Positions 39,950 to 48,800 of a stretch of DNA of 64,000 nt are shown in pieces. The stretch is from Cupriavidus sp. EM10 (lineage in GTDB: Bacteria > Pseudomonadota > Gammaproteobacteria > Burkholderiales > Burkholderiaceae). The position numbers and the translations under genes were made by a program. The stretch lies in assembly GCF_018729255.1 (NCBI RefSeq), contig NZ_CP076060.1, positions 1,612,001-1,676,000 of the forward strand, read 5' to 3'. The notes beneath the pieces are model-generated. The model ran no database searches. It worked only from the letters and a program-made list of their open reading frames with translations, and was not told the DNA's origin. How positions within the stretch are numbered: position 1 is the stretch's first letter; every line of letters begins with the position of its first letter.

Positions 39950-41455
39950 TTACACCTTCACAGCTTCGCGCACGACTTGCACAGAATCGACCAGGACATA
40001 CAGCGCCACGCCGAACGCCATTACATCCTTCAGCAGGTAGTAGTAGGTACAGATATCGACGGGCAACATGCCGCCCGCCACGCCCGGAATCTGCGGGTTC
40101 TCGCACGTCTCGCTGGCAAAAGTGGGGAAGACGTTGAACAGCGAAAAGATGTGCACGCTGTCGTGCTTCTGATCGACCGTAGACAGCGTATCGTTCGCGG
40201 CCTGCTGCACGCCCGAGAGCCGCGAATCCATATCCGCTGATCGTTGCTGCAATTCGGTATCCACATCGGACTGCGTCCGCGTGCCGGTTTCGTCGATCTT
40301 GCACGCTGGCTTATTCGGGAGGCCACACGTTTCTACCTCGACCTTGGCGGGCTCTTGCCCTTTCGCTGGCGCGCCCGATTCCGTGGTTGTTTCCTGAGTC
40401 TTTGTCCCGTCTGGATTGGTAGTGGTAGTGGTGCAAGTCCGCGCTACGGACAAGGGACTTTCTTTTGACGATGATGTGTCCGAATTCGGCGTAGCGGTGT
40501 AGGTGCAAGTGGTCTGCTTCTTTGTGGTCTTGCCATCGGCCGTCGTGCTGGTTTCCGGCCCAACATCCGTCACCGTACCCGAACCGATCAACTCAGCCGT
40601 TTGCGCCAATGCATCCGCCCACTCTTGATTCTTCTGCGTCTGGTCTTCGAACCCATAGACCTGCTCTTGGACATACGGGTTGCCCTTTAGGCCGTTCTTC
40701 CACGCTTCGAGAATGTCCGCAGCCGTCGCAGGCACCAAGTCAGCAGGAGGCGGGTTCTGGACAGTTTGAGGAAAGAAGAAAATGTAGTAGCCAGCCGCCG
40801 CCGGGTTACAAATGCCATCAGCCGTCAGGGTCGAACCGTTATAGCCCGCCGGCGGCGTGATCTGCCCCGGTGGCTTACCTGTCGCTGTGTACCAACCCCA
40901 GAGCTTGTTACCGCTATAGGTGAAGTAGCCGTATGTGCTCTGATCTCTCGCAAGATCGGCGCACTTCAGATTCGTCGACGACCCCGGCTGGCCACTCCGC
41001 TTGCACCATGTGCCATCAAGGCACTTTTCCAAGCCGTAGTTGATCAGCAGCGACGCACCAATTGTCGCCATAGCCGGAAGGGAAACCGCACGAGCAGCGA
41101 GCGCCGCCACGTCCATCAAACGCTTTTCCTTCAGCGCGATTGTGCCGATCCTGCGTCCACCATTGAGGATGTCCATCGTGCTGTTCGAATTCATCTGCAG
41201 CCCCGAGGCACTGCCAGCCACCACGCGAGACATCGTGCGCTGATAGCTATAGTCCGCCTGGGCGGCGCCTGAGAGTTGCGCATACGCCGGAGCCACCACC
41301 AGAAGCGACGCGAGCACAGAAACCAGCATCAGCACCGGAGCCATCAGCAGATCAAACACGATCCAAGGGAGCGCCAGCACGCGAGATAGTGAGCCGGATG
41401 GGGCAGGGAGGCGCCGCAGGATCGCGAGCAAGAGAGATGAGGGGAGTGGGCGCAT
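39950..41455 (-). CDS. Phage attachment protein (pIII/TspB-like)
   Basis: 501 residues. Signal segment LVSVLASLLVVAPAYAQ (about 43-59). A cysteine-containing N-terminal domain (about 60-230) is followed by a Thr/Ser/Lys/Glu-rich linker (residues 300-370, for example TTTTTNPDGTKTQETTTES). A second Cys domain and a C-terminal membrane anchor (LLKDVMAFGVALYVLVDSVQ) end the protein. This is the pIII layout; the TspB-like family in Neisseria prophages is built the same way. It should bind the host pilus or receptor. Confidence 0.78.
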   Translation of the reverse strand: MRPLPSSLLLAILRRLPAPSGSLSRVLALPWIVFDLLMAPVLMLVSVLASLLVVAPAYAQLSGAAQADYSYQRTMSRVVAGSASGLQMNSNSTMDILNGGRRIGTIALKEKRLMDVAALAARAVSLPAMATIGASLLINYGLEKCLDGTWCKRSGQPGSSTNLKCADLARDQSTYGYFTYSGNKLWGWYTATGKPPGQITPPAGYNGSTLTADGICNPAAAGYYIFFFPQTVQNPPPADLVPATAADILEAWKNGLKGNPYVQEQVYGFEDQTQKNQEWADALAQTAELIGSGTVTDVGPETSTTADGKTTKKQTTCTYTATPNSDTSSSKESPLSVARTCTTTTTNPDGTKTQETTTESGAPAKGQEPAKVEVETCGLPNKPACKIDETGTRTQSDVDTELQQRSADMDSRLSGVQQAANDTLSTVDQKHDSVHIFSLFNVFPTFASETCENPQIPGVAGGMLPVDICTYYYLLKDVMAFGVALYVLVDSVQVVREAVKV

Positions 41456-41886
41456 ATGAAAGTGAAATCGTTTGTGCCAAACGATTCCCCTTTCACATGC
41501 TGTCGGGCCGCGTCAGCGAGGGAATCGGGACCCTTGTGGTGTTCGCATACGGCTGTGAAATCGTTTGTGCCAAACGATTCCGCATCCGTACGCTGTGATG
41601 CGCTGCCAGCACTGGCCGGCTGAGGCTGTGCTTAGGGGTGAAGAATCAATTGTTCCAATTGATTCCCCACCCCTAAGCACGGTCTGCGGTCCTAGCGGAC
41701 TGCGGTGGGAGGCATGTGGATATATGGACAGCCCTACGGGTTCGCCGCTCTTCGGCCTATGGACAACGGGTGGAAAACGATACTGCCGTTTCCCACCCGT
41801 TGCCCACAGGCACGCGGCCTGCCCACATACCCACAAGCCGCGACAAGCTGGGGTTGAGATATCGCTTTGACCCGCAACCCTTGCTG
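41456..41886. promoter_or_regulatory. Phage intergenic region with packaging and origin hairpins
   Basis: No gene was found in these 431 bases. At least five hairpins are present. AATCGTTTG/CAAACGATT occurs twice (41466-41486 and 41559-41579) within a 27-base direct repeat. A long one at 41628-41680 has a 13-bp outer stem (GTGCTTAGGGGTG) and a 9-bp inner stem. Another at 41764-41802 has a 10-bp stem plus 5 bp. GGGTTG (41851) faces CAACCC (41875). Filamentous phages hold the packaging signal and replication origins in such a region. Confidence 0.75.
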
Positions 41887-42036
41887 TCAGCGATGGCCCG
41901 GCAATCGCGTACTTGAGAACGCGCACCAGTCCATAGGCTGGCAGGCGATCCGGTCCGCCTGGGCATCCAGCACCGTGCCGCACGCCGTGAGGCAGAGCAC
42001 GAGCCCCGCGAGCAGCGCGACACGGTAGGCCCGCAT
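41887..42036 (-). CDS. Tiny phage lipoprotein (49 residues)
   Basis: MRAYRVALLAGLVLCLTACG is a full signal peptide with lipobox LTAC. The mature part of about 30 residues has two further Cys. It begins 3 bases after the coat gene stop, so it belongs to the same operon. It could be exported to the envelope. A role in superinfection exclusion or extrusion is a guess. Confidence 0.6.
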   Translation of the reverse strand: MRAYRVALLAGLVLCLTACGTVLDAQADRIACQPMDWCAFSSTRLPGHR

Positions 42037-42039
42037 GGC

Positions 42040-42294
42040 TTACTTCGCCTTGCCGAAGGCCTTTTTCATCATGGCGATGCCCCACCATGCGCCAGCCGCG
42101 ATCACCGCCACCGACAGCGCAGCCGTGGTGTAGGTCGTCACCTTGGCCGACAGACCGTTGATGGCGTCCAGACCCGGATCGCCGGAGCTTTGCGCCATCG
42201 CTTGACCAGCCATCAGAGCCGTACCCACAGCCACAGCGCCGATACGCGCCGACTTTTGCTTGGCCGCGATGGCCAGTTGCTTCACCTTGTGCAT
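42040..42294 (-). CDS. Major coat protein (pVIII-like)
   Basis: Start MHKVKQLAIAAKQK (42294) has GGGAG 5 bases upstream. 84 residues: a basic signal peptide ending GQAMAQS (about 35), a short acidic head (SSGDPGLDAINGL), one membrane helix (AALSVAVIAAGAWWGIAMM) and a basic C-terminus (KKAFGKAK) that would contact DNA. This is the classical pVIII pattern. Confidence 0.88.
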   Translation of the reverse strand: MHKVKQLAIAAKQKSARIGAVAVGTALMAGQAMAQSSGDPGLDAINGLSAKVTTYTTAALSVAVIAAGAWWGIAMMKKAFGKAK

Positions 42295-42346
42295 ATGCAC
42301 TCCCGTCATTGGAAACGGTGGAGAGGGTCCACCAGCCCTTACAGCC

Positions 42347-42448
42347 TCAATCCAGCACTTCGAATGCCCGAGTTGCTGTCCTGATCCAGAAGCCCGAGGC
42401 GTATCCCATCCCCCACGCCATCAGGCAAAACCCAATCACCGCTGTCAT
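42347..42448 (-). CDS. Tiny phage membrane protein (33 residues)
   Basis: MTAVIGFCLMAWGMGYASGF, one membrane helix, then a short basic tail. Its ATG overlaps the stop of the 39-residue gene (ATGA). It lies just upstream of the coat gene, where gene VII/IX type minor coat genes are found. Confidence 0.5.
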   Translation of the reverse strand: MTAVIGFCLMAWGMGYASGFWIRTATRAFEVLD

Positions 42449-42564
42449 AGCGACCCCGTTATGTCGTTCCAGAGCTTCACCACCAGCGCCAGCCCTACGC
42501 GATACAGCACCGCCAGCAGCACGTATGCCCACCAGTTCGCGAAGAGGCTACCTAAGGCGTCCAC
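42445..42564 (-). CDS. Tiny phage membrane protein (39 residues, GTG start)
   Basis: VDALGSLFANWWAYVLLAVL, with one helix continuing to LALVVKLWNDITGSL. No ATG is available in frame, so a GTG at 42564 is used. It overlaps the upstream 29-residue gene by 17 bases and the downstream gene by 4. Confidence 0.45.
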   Translation of the reverse strand: MDALGSLFANWWAYVLLAVLYRVGLALVVKLWNDITGSL

Positions 42565-42637
42565 CGATGAACCCCGCCGCGAACATCAGACACAGCACGC
42601 AATAAAAGAGCAGTTGCCCGTTTTCCAGTCCGTACAT
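42548..42637 (-). CDS. Tiny phage membrane protein (29 residues)
   Basis: MYGLENGQLLFYCVLCLMFA with GFIGGRLR at the end, one helix. ATG overlaps the previous stop (TGATG). Size and context are like pVII or pIX. Confidence 0.5.
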   Translation of the reverse strand: MYGLENGQLLFYCVLCLMFAAGFIGGRLR

Positions 42638-42750
42638 CACGACCCCCACACATCCCCGAGCATTTCAGATGCCATCCAGTCCGCCGCCCGTATGCCCAGG
42701 CGTACTGCGACCGTGACCCCAAAAACCACACACAGCGTTAGCGCCAGCAT
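42637..42750 (-). CDS. Tiny phage membrane protein (37 residues)
   Basis: MLALTLCVVFGVTVAVRLGI followed by an acidic end. ATG overlaps the previous stop (TGATG) and its own stop overlaps the next ATG. Confidence 0.5.
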   Translation of the reverse strand: MLALTLCVVFGVTVAVRLGIRAADWMASEMLGDVWGS

Positions 42751-42914
42751 CACAGCCCCCGCTTGAGGCCCCGAAGCATCACCACGCTCGCCACCACAAC
42801 GCCCACCACCAGCAGCACGCACAGCGCCATCTCTACATTCGGGTCAAGGGGAGGGGACGGCTTCGAATCCGCACCAGCCCAGTAACCGATCAACAGCCCG
42901 ATCAAGAAATCCAT
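42750..42914 (-). CDS. Small phage membrane protein (54 residues)
   Basis: MDFLIGLLIGYWAGADSKPS, a proline-rich loop, then a second helix (MALCVLLVVGVVVASVVML) and a basic tail. First of the ladder of overlapping tiny genes between ssb and coat. Confidence 0.55.
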   Translation of the reverse strand: MDFLIGLLIGYWAGADSKPSPPLDPNVEMALCVLLVVGVVVASVVMLRGLKRGL

Positions 42915-42996
42915 AACGACCCCTCGTTTACGAAAAATTGGCCGTCTTTCCGGCCTGTCACCCGCAAATCATCGTTGCAGGACACGAGGGGTTTTC

Positions 42997-43308
42997 TTAC
43001 GCTGCGGCTGTGGCCGGAGTCTTCGCGTTTGCCGCCGGACGACCGAACGGCACCAGCGCAACGACACGGAAATCGAGGTTGCCGTTGCCATCGGCAAAGG
43101 GAGCCAATTCCGTGATGTATTCACCCGGCTGGGTGTTCTTCATGTGTTCAGGCACCTTGAGGCGAGCCACGAACACGTCTTCGATCATCTTGCCGTCCTC
43201 TTCGCGAGCAGACGTGACCAGCATTTGCGCCGAATAGGTAGTGCCCGACTTGCCATCGAACGACCAGTCCTTGCGGTTGATCACAAAAACTTGTGCCTTG
43301 AATTTCAT
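42997..43308 (-). CDS. ssDNA-binding protein (pV-like)
   Basis: 103 residues beginning MKFKAQVFVINRKDWSFDGK. A small beta-barrel pattern (YSAQMLVTSAREEDGKMIED, then FVARLKVPEH) fits the inovirus pV type of single-strand-binding protein, which coats phage DNA before packaging and limits replication. An Ala-rich tail ends it. First gene of the leftward operon. Confidence 0.72.
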   Translation of the reverse strand: MKFKAQVFVINRKDWSFDGKSGTTYSAQMLVTSAREEDGKMIEDVFVARLKVPEHMKNTQPGEYITELAPFADGNGNLDFRVVALVPFGRPAANAKTPATAAA

Positions 43309-43375
43309 GGTTTCCCCTCGTTACGTTTTGACACCCGGCCATCCCGGGCCACGGTTTACGCGGCGTTGTTAACCG

Positions 43376-43445
43376 CCTACACTTGCGGTGAAGCATCTCA
43401 CCCTGCGACATGTCACATCTCGTGAACTGTCACAACAAGTGTAGG
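43376..43445. promoter_or_regulatory. Phage control region between ssb and repressor
   Basis: CCTACACTTG (43376-43385) is repeated inverted as CAAGTGTAGG (43436-43445). Between them lie GGTGA/TCACC (43387) and two direct TGTCAC copies (43411, 43429). These are likely operators controlling both divergent promoters. Confidence 0.6.
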
Positions 43446-43454
43446 AGTCACAGA

Positions 43455-43742
43455 ATGAGAAGTACAATCGAAATTCTTGATCGGGCGAAGGGTGCCAATA
43501 GTGATTATTGGGTCGCTCAACAAGTGGGCTCGAAACCCAACGTGGTAAGCATGTGGCGCAAGCGCGGACATGTCGGCCCGGACGCGATCATCAAGCTTTG
43601 CGAAATGGCGAAGGTGCCTGTAGCCAAAGGGCTAGCGCTTTGCGCATGGGAGACGGTGAGCGATCCCGAGTTGCGCGCCAAGGTGGAACACGCAGTGTCT
43701 TTTAATAAGGCCCGCAGAGCCAAGAAACTGAGCTTCGCGTAA
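43455..43742 (+). CDS. Phage repressor-like HTH protein
   Basis: ATG at 43455 behind TAGGAG. 95 residues. The helix-turn-helix is YWVAQQVGSKPNVVSMWRKR (about 19-38), then PDAIIKLCEMAKVPVAKGLA. Divergent from ssb and the structural operon, so it probably represses lytic expression. It is close to attR. Confidence 0.75.
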   Translation: MRSTIEILDRAKGANSDYWVAQQVGSKPNVVSMWRKRGHVGPDAIIKLCEMAKVPVAKGLALCAWETVSDPELRAKVEHAVSFNKARRAKKLSFA

Positions 43743-43758
43743 GCGAGGCTTGCCCTGC

Positions 43759-43790
43759 GGGCTGGCTGATTCCTGGGGATCAGTCAGCCC
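43759..43790. terminator. Hairpin after the phage repressor
   Basis: GGGCTG-G-CTGAT pairs with ATCAG-T-CAGCCC (12 bp with one G-T pair) around an 8-base loop. No T run follows. Confidence 0.5.
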
Positions 43791-43794
43791 AGAC

Positions 43795-43822
43795 AATGCG
43801 TATAATCTATCTTATGTTAAAT
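43795..43822 (+). repeat. Right attachment site (dif-like, attR)
   Basis: Phage-side XerC-like arm AATGCGTATAA, centre TCTATC, and XerD arm TTATGTTAAAT, which is identical to the E. coli dif XerD arm. Taking the XerC arm of attL and the XerD arm of attR rebuilds a near-perfect host dif site. Confidence 0.88.
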
Positions 43823-44042
43823 ATGTGAACCACCAATTTTCCCGCATTCCCCCTCTGAGTCGAAAGACGCAAAACTATGTTTGATCGCGACGTAAATACG
43901 TGTCCGAATGCTCTTCGGCTCATACGCGCCAAAACAAACATACTTTTTCATTTGCATCCCTTACTGCCCACAGTTTTGTTATCGGCCGAATGCCTTCGAC
44001 CCGTGCGATGATGTCCAACGCATACGTGCCGCAGGAGTTTAC

Positions 44043-45133
44043 ATGGCCGCTCAAGAAGATGGGCTAAGCATCTCACCGTTTCCTTCTTCCCTGAGGGATC
44101 TCCGAACTCTATGCCAACCAGGGCATCCTTGCGATCCCGTCGATCGCGCTTTACATGATGGCGCGTATCAGGAGCTGGGGACTGTACTGCAGTGGCTGTC
44201 TGGATTTGCTACCCATGCTACGGAGCGTGCCTATGAGAAGGAAGTCCATAGGTTTTACTGCTGGGCGCTCTTCATCGATCGAAAGCTGTTGGCCGAAATC
44301 ACCCCGTCAGACCTAGACTTCTATGATGCATTTCTCCGGGATCCTCCAGACTCCTGGTGCGGAATGCGCAATCGGCGTCGTACTGCCGGAGATTGGCGGC
44401 CGTTCGAGGGAGCTTTGTCGGACGCGAGCTGCTCATTCGCATTTCGCGTCTTGGAAAGTTTATTTTCGTTTCTGGTCGATTTCCGGCACATCCAATATAA
44501 CCTCTTCCGCGAGCGACGAATCCGTCGGAAGAAAAGTGCCATGGGATCCACAAAGCCCTCGAGATCCCTGCCCCTTTTGTCGTTTGTTCGATTACTCCGA
44601 GAGCTCGAGTTAGAGTGCGAGAAGTTTCCAGTCGGACATCCAGCGCATGACGAGGCCGAGCGGATGCTCTTCGTAATTCGGTTCATGGGAAACACTGGCA
44701 TCCGCGGGGAGGAGTTGGCCTGTATCCGCCTGTCCGATTTGTTTTGCTACAAGTCACCAAGCTCCGGAGATGAAACGTGGTCGCTTTCTTTAAGGAACGC
44801 GAGCGGGCAGCAGGCAAGGAAGATTGTCCTGAATCCTTCGGCCAAGTATGCCATTTACAGATACTTGGCGGCACGTGGTATCCACATTCCTCCTCCTCCG
44901 TCAGCAACGCCCTTGGTATCCCGGCTCCACGGAGACGAGCAAGCTGTTCCTTTAGGCCGGGACTCAATCTATGGAATAGTAAAAAACGCCGTGAACCTCG
45001 TTGCCGACAGGATCGAACACAAAATCCGGATGAAGCTGCCCGTTTTAGGAAGGCAACTCCCCATTGGTTGAGGGTCACGTATCGTCGAATGAACGTAGAT
45101 TCTCGGCAAATGTCTACGCAATCCCAAGGATGA
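44043..45133 (+). pseudogene. Decayed tyrosine recombinase
   Basis: Core-binding region: TERAYEKEVHRFYCWALFID, then DWRPFEGALSDASCSFAFRV, which resembles the intact recombinase at 60342. The first catalytic Arg is in GNTGIRGEELACIRL. A frame change near CCC 45039-45041 leads to KATPHWLRVTYRRM (HxxR), and the frame stops soon after at 45133. The second His/Trp and the catalytic Tyr are missing, so it is inactive even if the frame change is an undercall. It sits directly outside attR. Confidence 0.7.
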
Positions 45134-45508
45134 GTGCTTAGCTTACGGCATATCGGCACCGCTGCACCCGCCCAGGGCACCACCATTCGGCATATGGATA
45201 CGCGAATAGTCTCGGCATCGTTGTCACTGGCTGGGTTACCGGCTATACGAGCCTGTGGAGTGTTGTGCCGCCGCCAACTAGCGCTGAATCTGAAAATCCT
45301 CTAACTGCTATTTCTCGTTCACACATCGCGCCACGCTCGAGTGCTCAGGTTCGCCTTCAGCGCAATTCTGAGCCATAGAGACGAACAAAAGCCCGCTTGC
45401 GCGGGCTTTTGGCGGCCACCAATGAGACATTGGGGTGGCCTCGTAGGCTAGGCCTGCTTCCATTATGCCATCGCGAAGCAGGGCTTCATCTATCTCGCAG
45501 ACGGGGGC
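45134..45508. other. Relic region without a supported gene
   Basis: It follows the dead recombinase. Only a terminator hairpin is recognisable: AAAAGCCCGC pairs perfectly with GCGGGCTTTT around TTGC (45387-45410). No intact gene ends there today. Confidence 0.55.
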
Positions 45509-45600
45509 AGATTCCAACTGCCGCCGATAGCCTGAAGATGGGCCGCACTGCCAAGGCAGCCAATTGCCTGGCGGTCACGGCAAAGCGTCGGTGGACGCGA
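45509..45600 (+). pseudogene. Fragment of a D-Ala-D-Ala carboxypeptidase gene
   Basis: About 70 bases (45527-45596) match 52562-52632 at roughly 90%, covering the KTG-motif region. Here it reads LKMGRTAKAANCLAVTAKR; the intact gene reads LKTGHTAKAGYCLAVTAKR. KTG has become KMG and the rest of the gene is missing. The following 257 bases, to 45857, hold nothing recognised. Confidence 0.7.
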
Positions 45601-45857
45601 GCAGAACGCTTATGATTGACTACTAGCCACGCATTGCTGCCACGATATCAGCGGATTGCCAAATGCACGTGCGTCATTCATGCGCAACGTATAGGTGATG
45701 CGACGAAAGCTGGCCTGCCCTGCCCTACGCGTTGACCCGTCGCCGTCCTATTAGCTTGCCGTTGCCGGTGACACCGTGACGTTTGTGAGCGCTTTCGCAT
45801 TTGGCTGATGAACGACGAAGCCGGTTCTGCAATAGAGCGCTCCGATCGCGGGCGGCT

Positions 45858-48800
45858 CTATCGCGCCGCCCTCCCGGCCAATGCAATTCCCGTTTCTAAG
45901 CCATGCTCCAGCACGTTGAGAAATTCAGCCTTGTCTTCCCTGGGAATCTCTCGTGTAGCGGGATACGGCGAGGTATAAGCAAACAACATGTCCGCTACTT
46001 GCCGCAACCATCGGGCAAAGCCCTCGCGCATTCCTGTGACGTTATCCTTTCTGCGAAACAAGCCATTGGCGATAAATTTCACGAACTCTACAACTGCGCC
46101 GTACTGCATGGACACGTTTGGCATTCCTTGAATCAGGTCGCGCGCTAGGCCGATCGCGTACCGGCGATTGAGCGCGGTTGCGAGGTGGGTGGCAACAAAT
46201 TCAAGCGTCCGCGCCGCCATCTGCGGCTGCTGGAGTCCCCAAAAGACGTCATCTGCATGAAGGGCGAAAACGGTGCGATTGTGCAGCGCCGAGTTGAGGG
46301 CGAACTCTGCGTGATCACCACGTGAGATCTTGCCGTCCTGCAAGCCCTTCATCGCCACGAGATAGGGGAACACACCCTTGATACCAAACACTCCATAGAC
46401 CCAGTTCCTAAGGCGTTCATCCACCGAGAACAAGGCTGCCCCCTTTTCGAGGCACAACGCGAGCGCGTCATAGGTATCTGTATCGAGAAGATCCTTTAGA
46501 AGGATGAGTTCGTGAGGCATTTGCTCCGGCCCATACACCGGGCAAACTTCGCAGTGTTCGTCCATTAGCCTCAATGCTTCGGTATATTGGCTTGCCTTCC
46601 ACTTGCGAGCCTCTTCCGTGATAGGCAAGAATGCGAACTGCCCATCTATATCGGCCGCATGTCCCTCTGCGCGAGAATCCAACGCCTCGACTTCCGCTTG
46701 TTTGAATCGATCGTAGGTCCCCGGCAAACATACACCCGTGGCAACACTGAGAGAAGATCACCCTGTCCAAAGCGGACAAGTTCAGCCAGCGTGAGCGCGT
46801 CCATCACAACGGGGAACGATTGGTCGAGCAACAATGCACTTGCGGCCTCAAGCTCTGGCGCTGTGGTGACACCACTTGCGAGCGGAGGGTTGCGCTGGTC
46901 CCAACTGAAGACCATTTGCATGCCGTCGGCGCCGAGCATTTGCGCACACAAGCCAAGCGGAAGCTTGCTCTCGGCGTATTGCTCCATTACCGATTTGCTA
47001 CGTTGCGTTTGCGCCTTGAGTCGGTCATGGATGGGCGAGACATCCAGGTTCCCATCCTCTTTCTCGGTCAGGCTGAAGAGCTGCAGACCAGGCGCGGGTT
47101 CTAGCGATTTCGACAAGAGTTCGTGCGCGTACTCGCCCAGTCCTTGATGAGCATCACTGATCTCACGAATCGTGAAATTGCGAACATCGAACGTTCCCTC
47201 GATGTCAACGGTGTCGCCGCATGCCAGTCCTAGCATCGTTTTCGCCAGCGGGCTGTCCGCAGCAAGGAATCTCGCAGATTTCGGCAGATCCGTCATGCCT
47301 GCAGGATCGATCACGATTTTTACGATGCTCCTGTCCGCGCCCTCAAGCGTCACCATGGAGCCAGGCCTCACCTCCGGAAAGTGTGTTCTACCGTGTCTGG
47401 CTCGGTGACCGATCAAAACTCCCATTAGATAGGAGGAGGCGGCACTGACGTCGTCCATGTTCGAGCGGAACATGCGATAAAGCCGCGCGTACCCGACCTC
47501 TGGCTTGCCATACTGCAACTCTGCCGCCGCCAAGTGCGCGATCTGCTTCAGGGTCCCCGTAAGACGCTCGGGCGCCTCGCTGAAGGCGTTTCGGATTTGT
47601 GCGGGTGGTCTGGTATGAAGAACAACTTGGTACCAAAAGACCCATGCTTCCGCCCGCTCTGGATGGGCCTCGCGATGCAGTCTCGCAAGCAGTTCGAGCT
47701 GGCTCCAGTCATTGGCTTCTTGTGCGACGCCCATCGCTAGGCGGCGGAAGGCGTCATCTGAAAGCCATTCGGGTGGCACTTTTTCCAGGAGGTCTTTTGA
47801 CTTTCGCCGGTACCCACCAAACAATAGGGCACGCAGTCGTCGCGTCTGAATTGGTAGGCTGCGGCCGCTGGGGTCCACCGACTCCAAGAGGCCGACGGCG
47901 TCGGAGAACTGATCGGCGCGAATCAAAATATCCGCGACGATCAGACGCTCGCGCGAACTCGAATGGGTGGAGACTCGCTTCTTTATGACCTCGACAAACC
48001 GGAGCGCTTCGCTGTCACGGCCGGCATTGAGCATCAGCCCCGCAAAGGCGCTGAGTGTAATCAGATCAAGGCCATCAGCGGGCGTCTCACTGACTTCCTT
48101 GACCACCTTTTCGGATTGGCCGGAGTTGCACGCGCACACCATTTCAAGCAGCTTGACAACCGGTTTCTCGTCCGGCGCATGCTCGCGCAATGCGTGAGTG
48201 ATGCGAGCAAATGCCTCGGACTCGCCTCGGTTTGCGGCCGTTTCGGCCGCAAGGAGCAATCCGTCTTCGTCCAGCGCATTGAGGTGGGCTATGGAAAATT
48301 TAACAAGATCCTCGTGCCGGCGGAGGAAGAGCAAGGATCCGATGTGTAGGGCGGCCACGTTATCGGCATACTCAGGAATTTCCGTTTCGATTCGCTCGCA
48401 TATGGCGAGCGCCACGCCAGGCTTGCCGGTTAGCATGTGGGCAAGCGCCACGTGCGAGGCAGCTTCGGCCCTGTGCTGGCTATTTTCGATCCGCCATAGT
48501 TCTGTTGCCGCAGGCTCGAACGCGGCGATTACCTCATCGAGACCCTCACGCAAATCTTCGGCGTAGGCGTCGAAGTCCGCGGAAATCCCGTCCTTTCCTG
48601 CGACGCTAACGATGATGCCTGCGGCCCCTTTGCGGGTGAAAAGGCCTGCATCCTTTGCGCGTAAAGCTCGCCGTGCGTAGGTTACCGCCAAGTCGCTCTG
48701 TTGCCGATAAAAGGCGTAGGCCATCATTTGCAGCGCATCTGCTTCTTCTCTGAAGCGCGCCGGCAATTCGGCTTCCGTCAAGTCCTCGTTCTCGCAGATT

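Larger units (their letters stand above)
36615..43811. mobile_element. Complete inovirus (filamentous phage) prophage integrated at dif
   Basis: About 7.2 kb bounded by dif-like sites that share the centre TCTATC. It has a rolling-circle replication gene, ssDNA-binding protein, major coat, attachment protein, three-helix minor coat, Zot/pI assembly ATPase, and many tiny membrane genes, all on the minus strand, plus a divergent repressor. No integrase or transposase gene is carried, so it must use host XerC/XerD, as CTX-phi and Ralstonia inoviruses do. The gene order (rep at one end, ssb and coat at the other) becomes continuous when the element is circularised. Confidence 0.92.

Noticed and set aside
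36615..43811. CRISPR array or other spaced repeats in the prophage
   Set aside because: Repeats are few, palindromic and unevenly spaced; they fit phage origins and operators.
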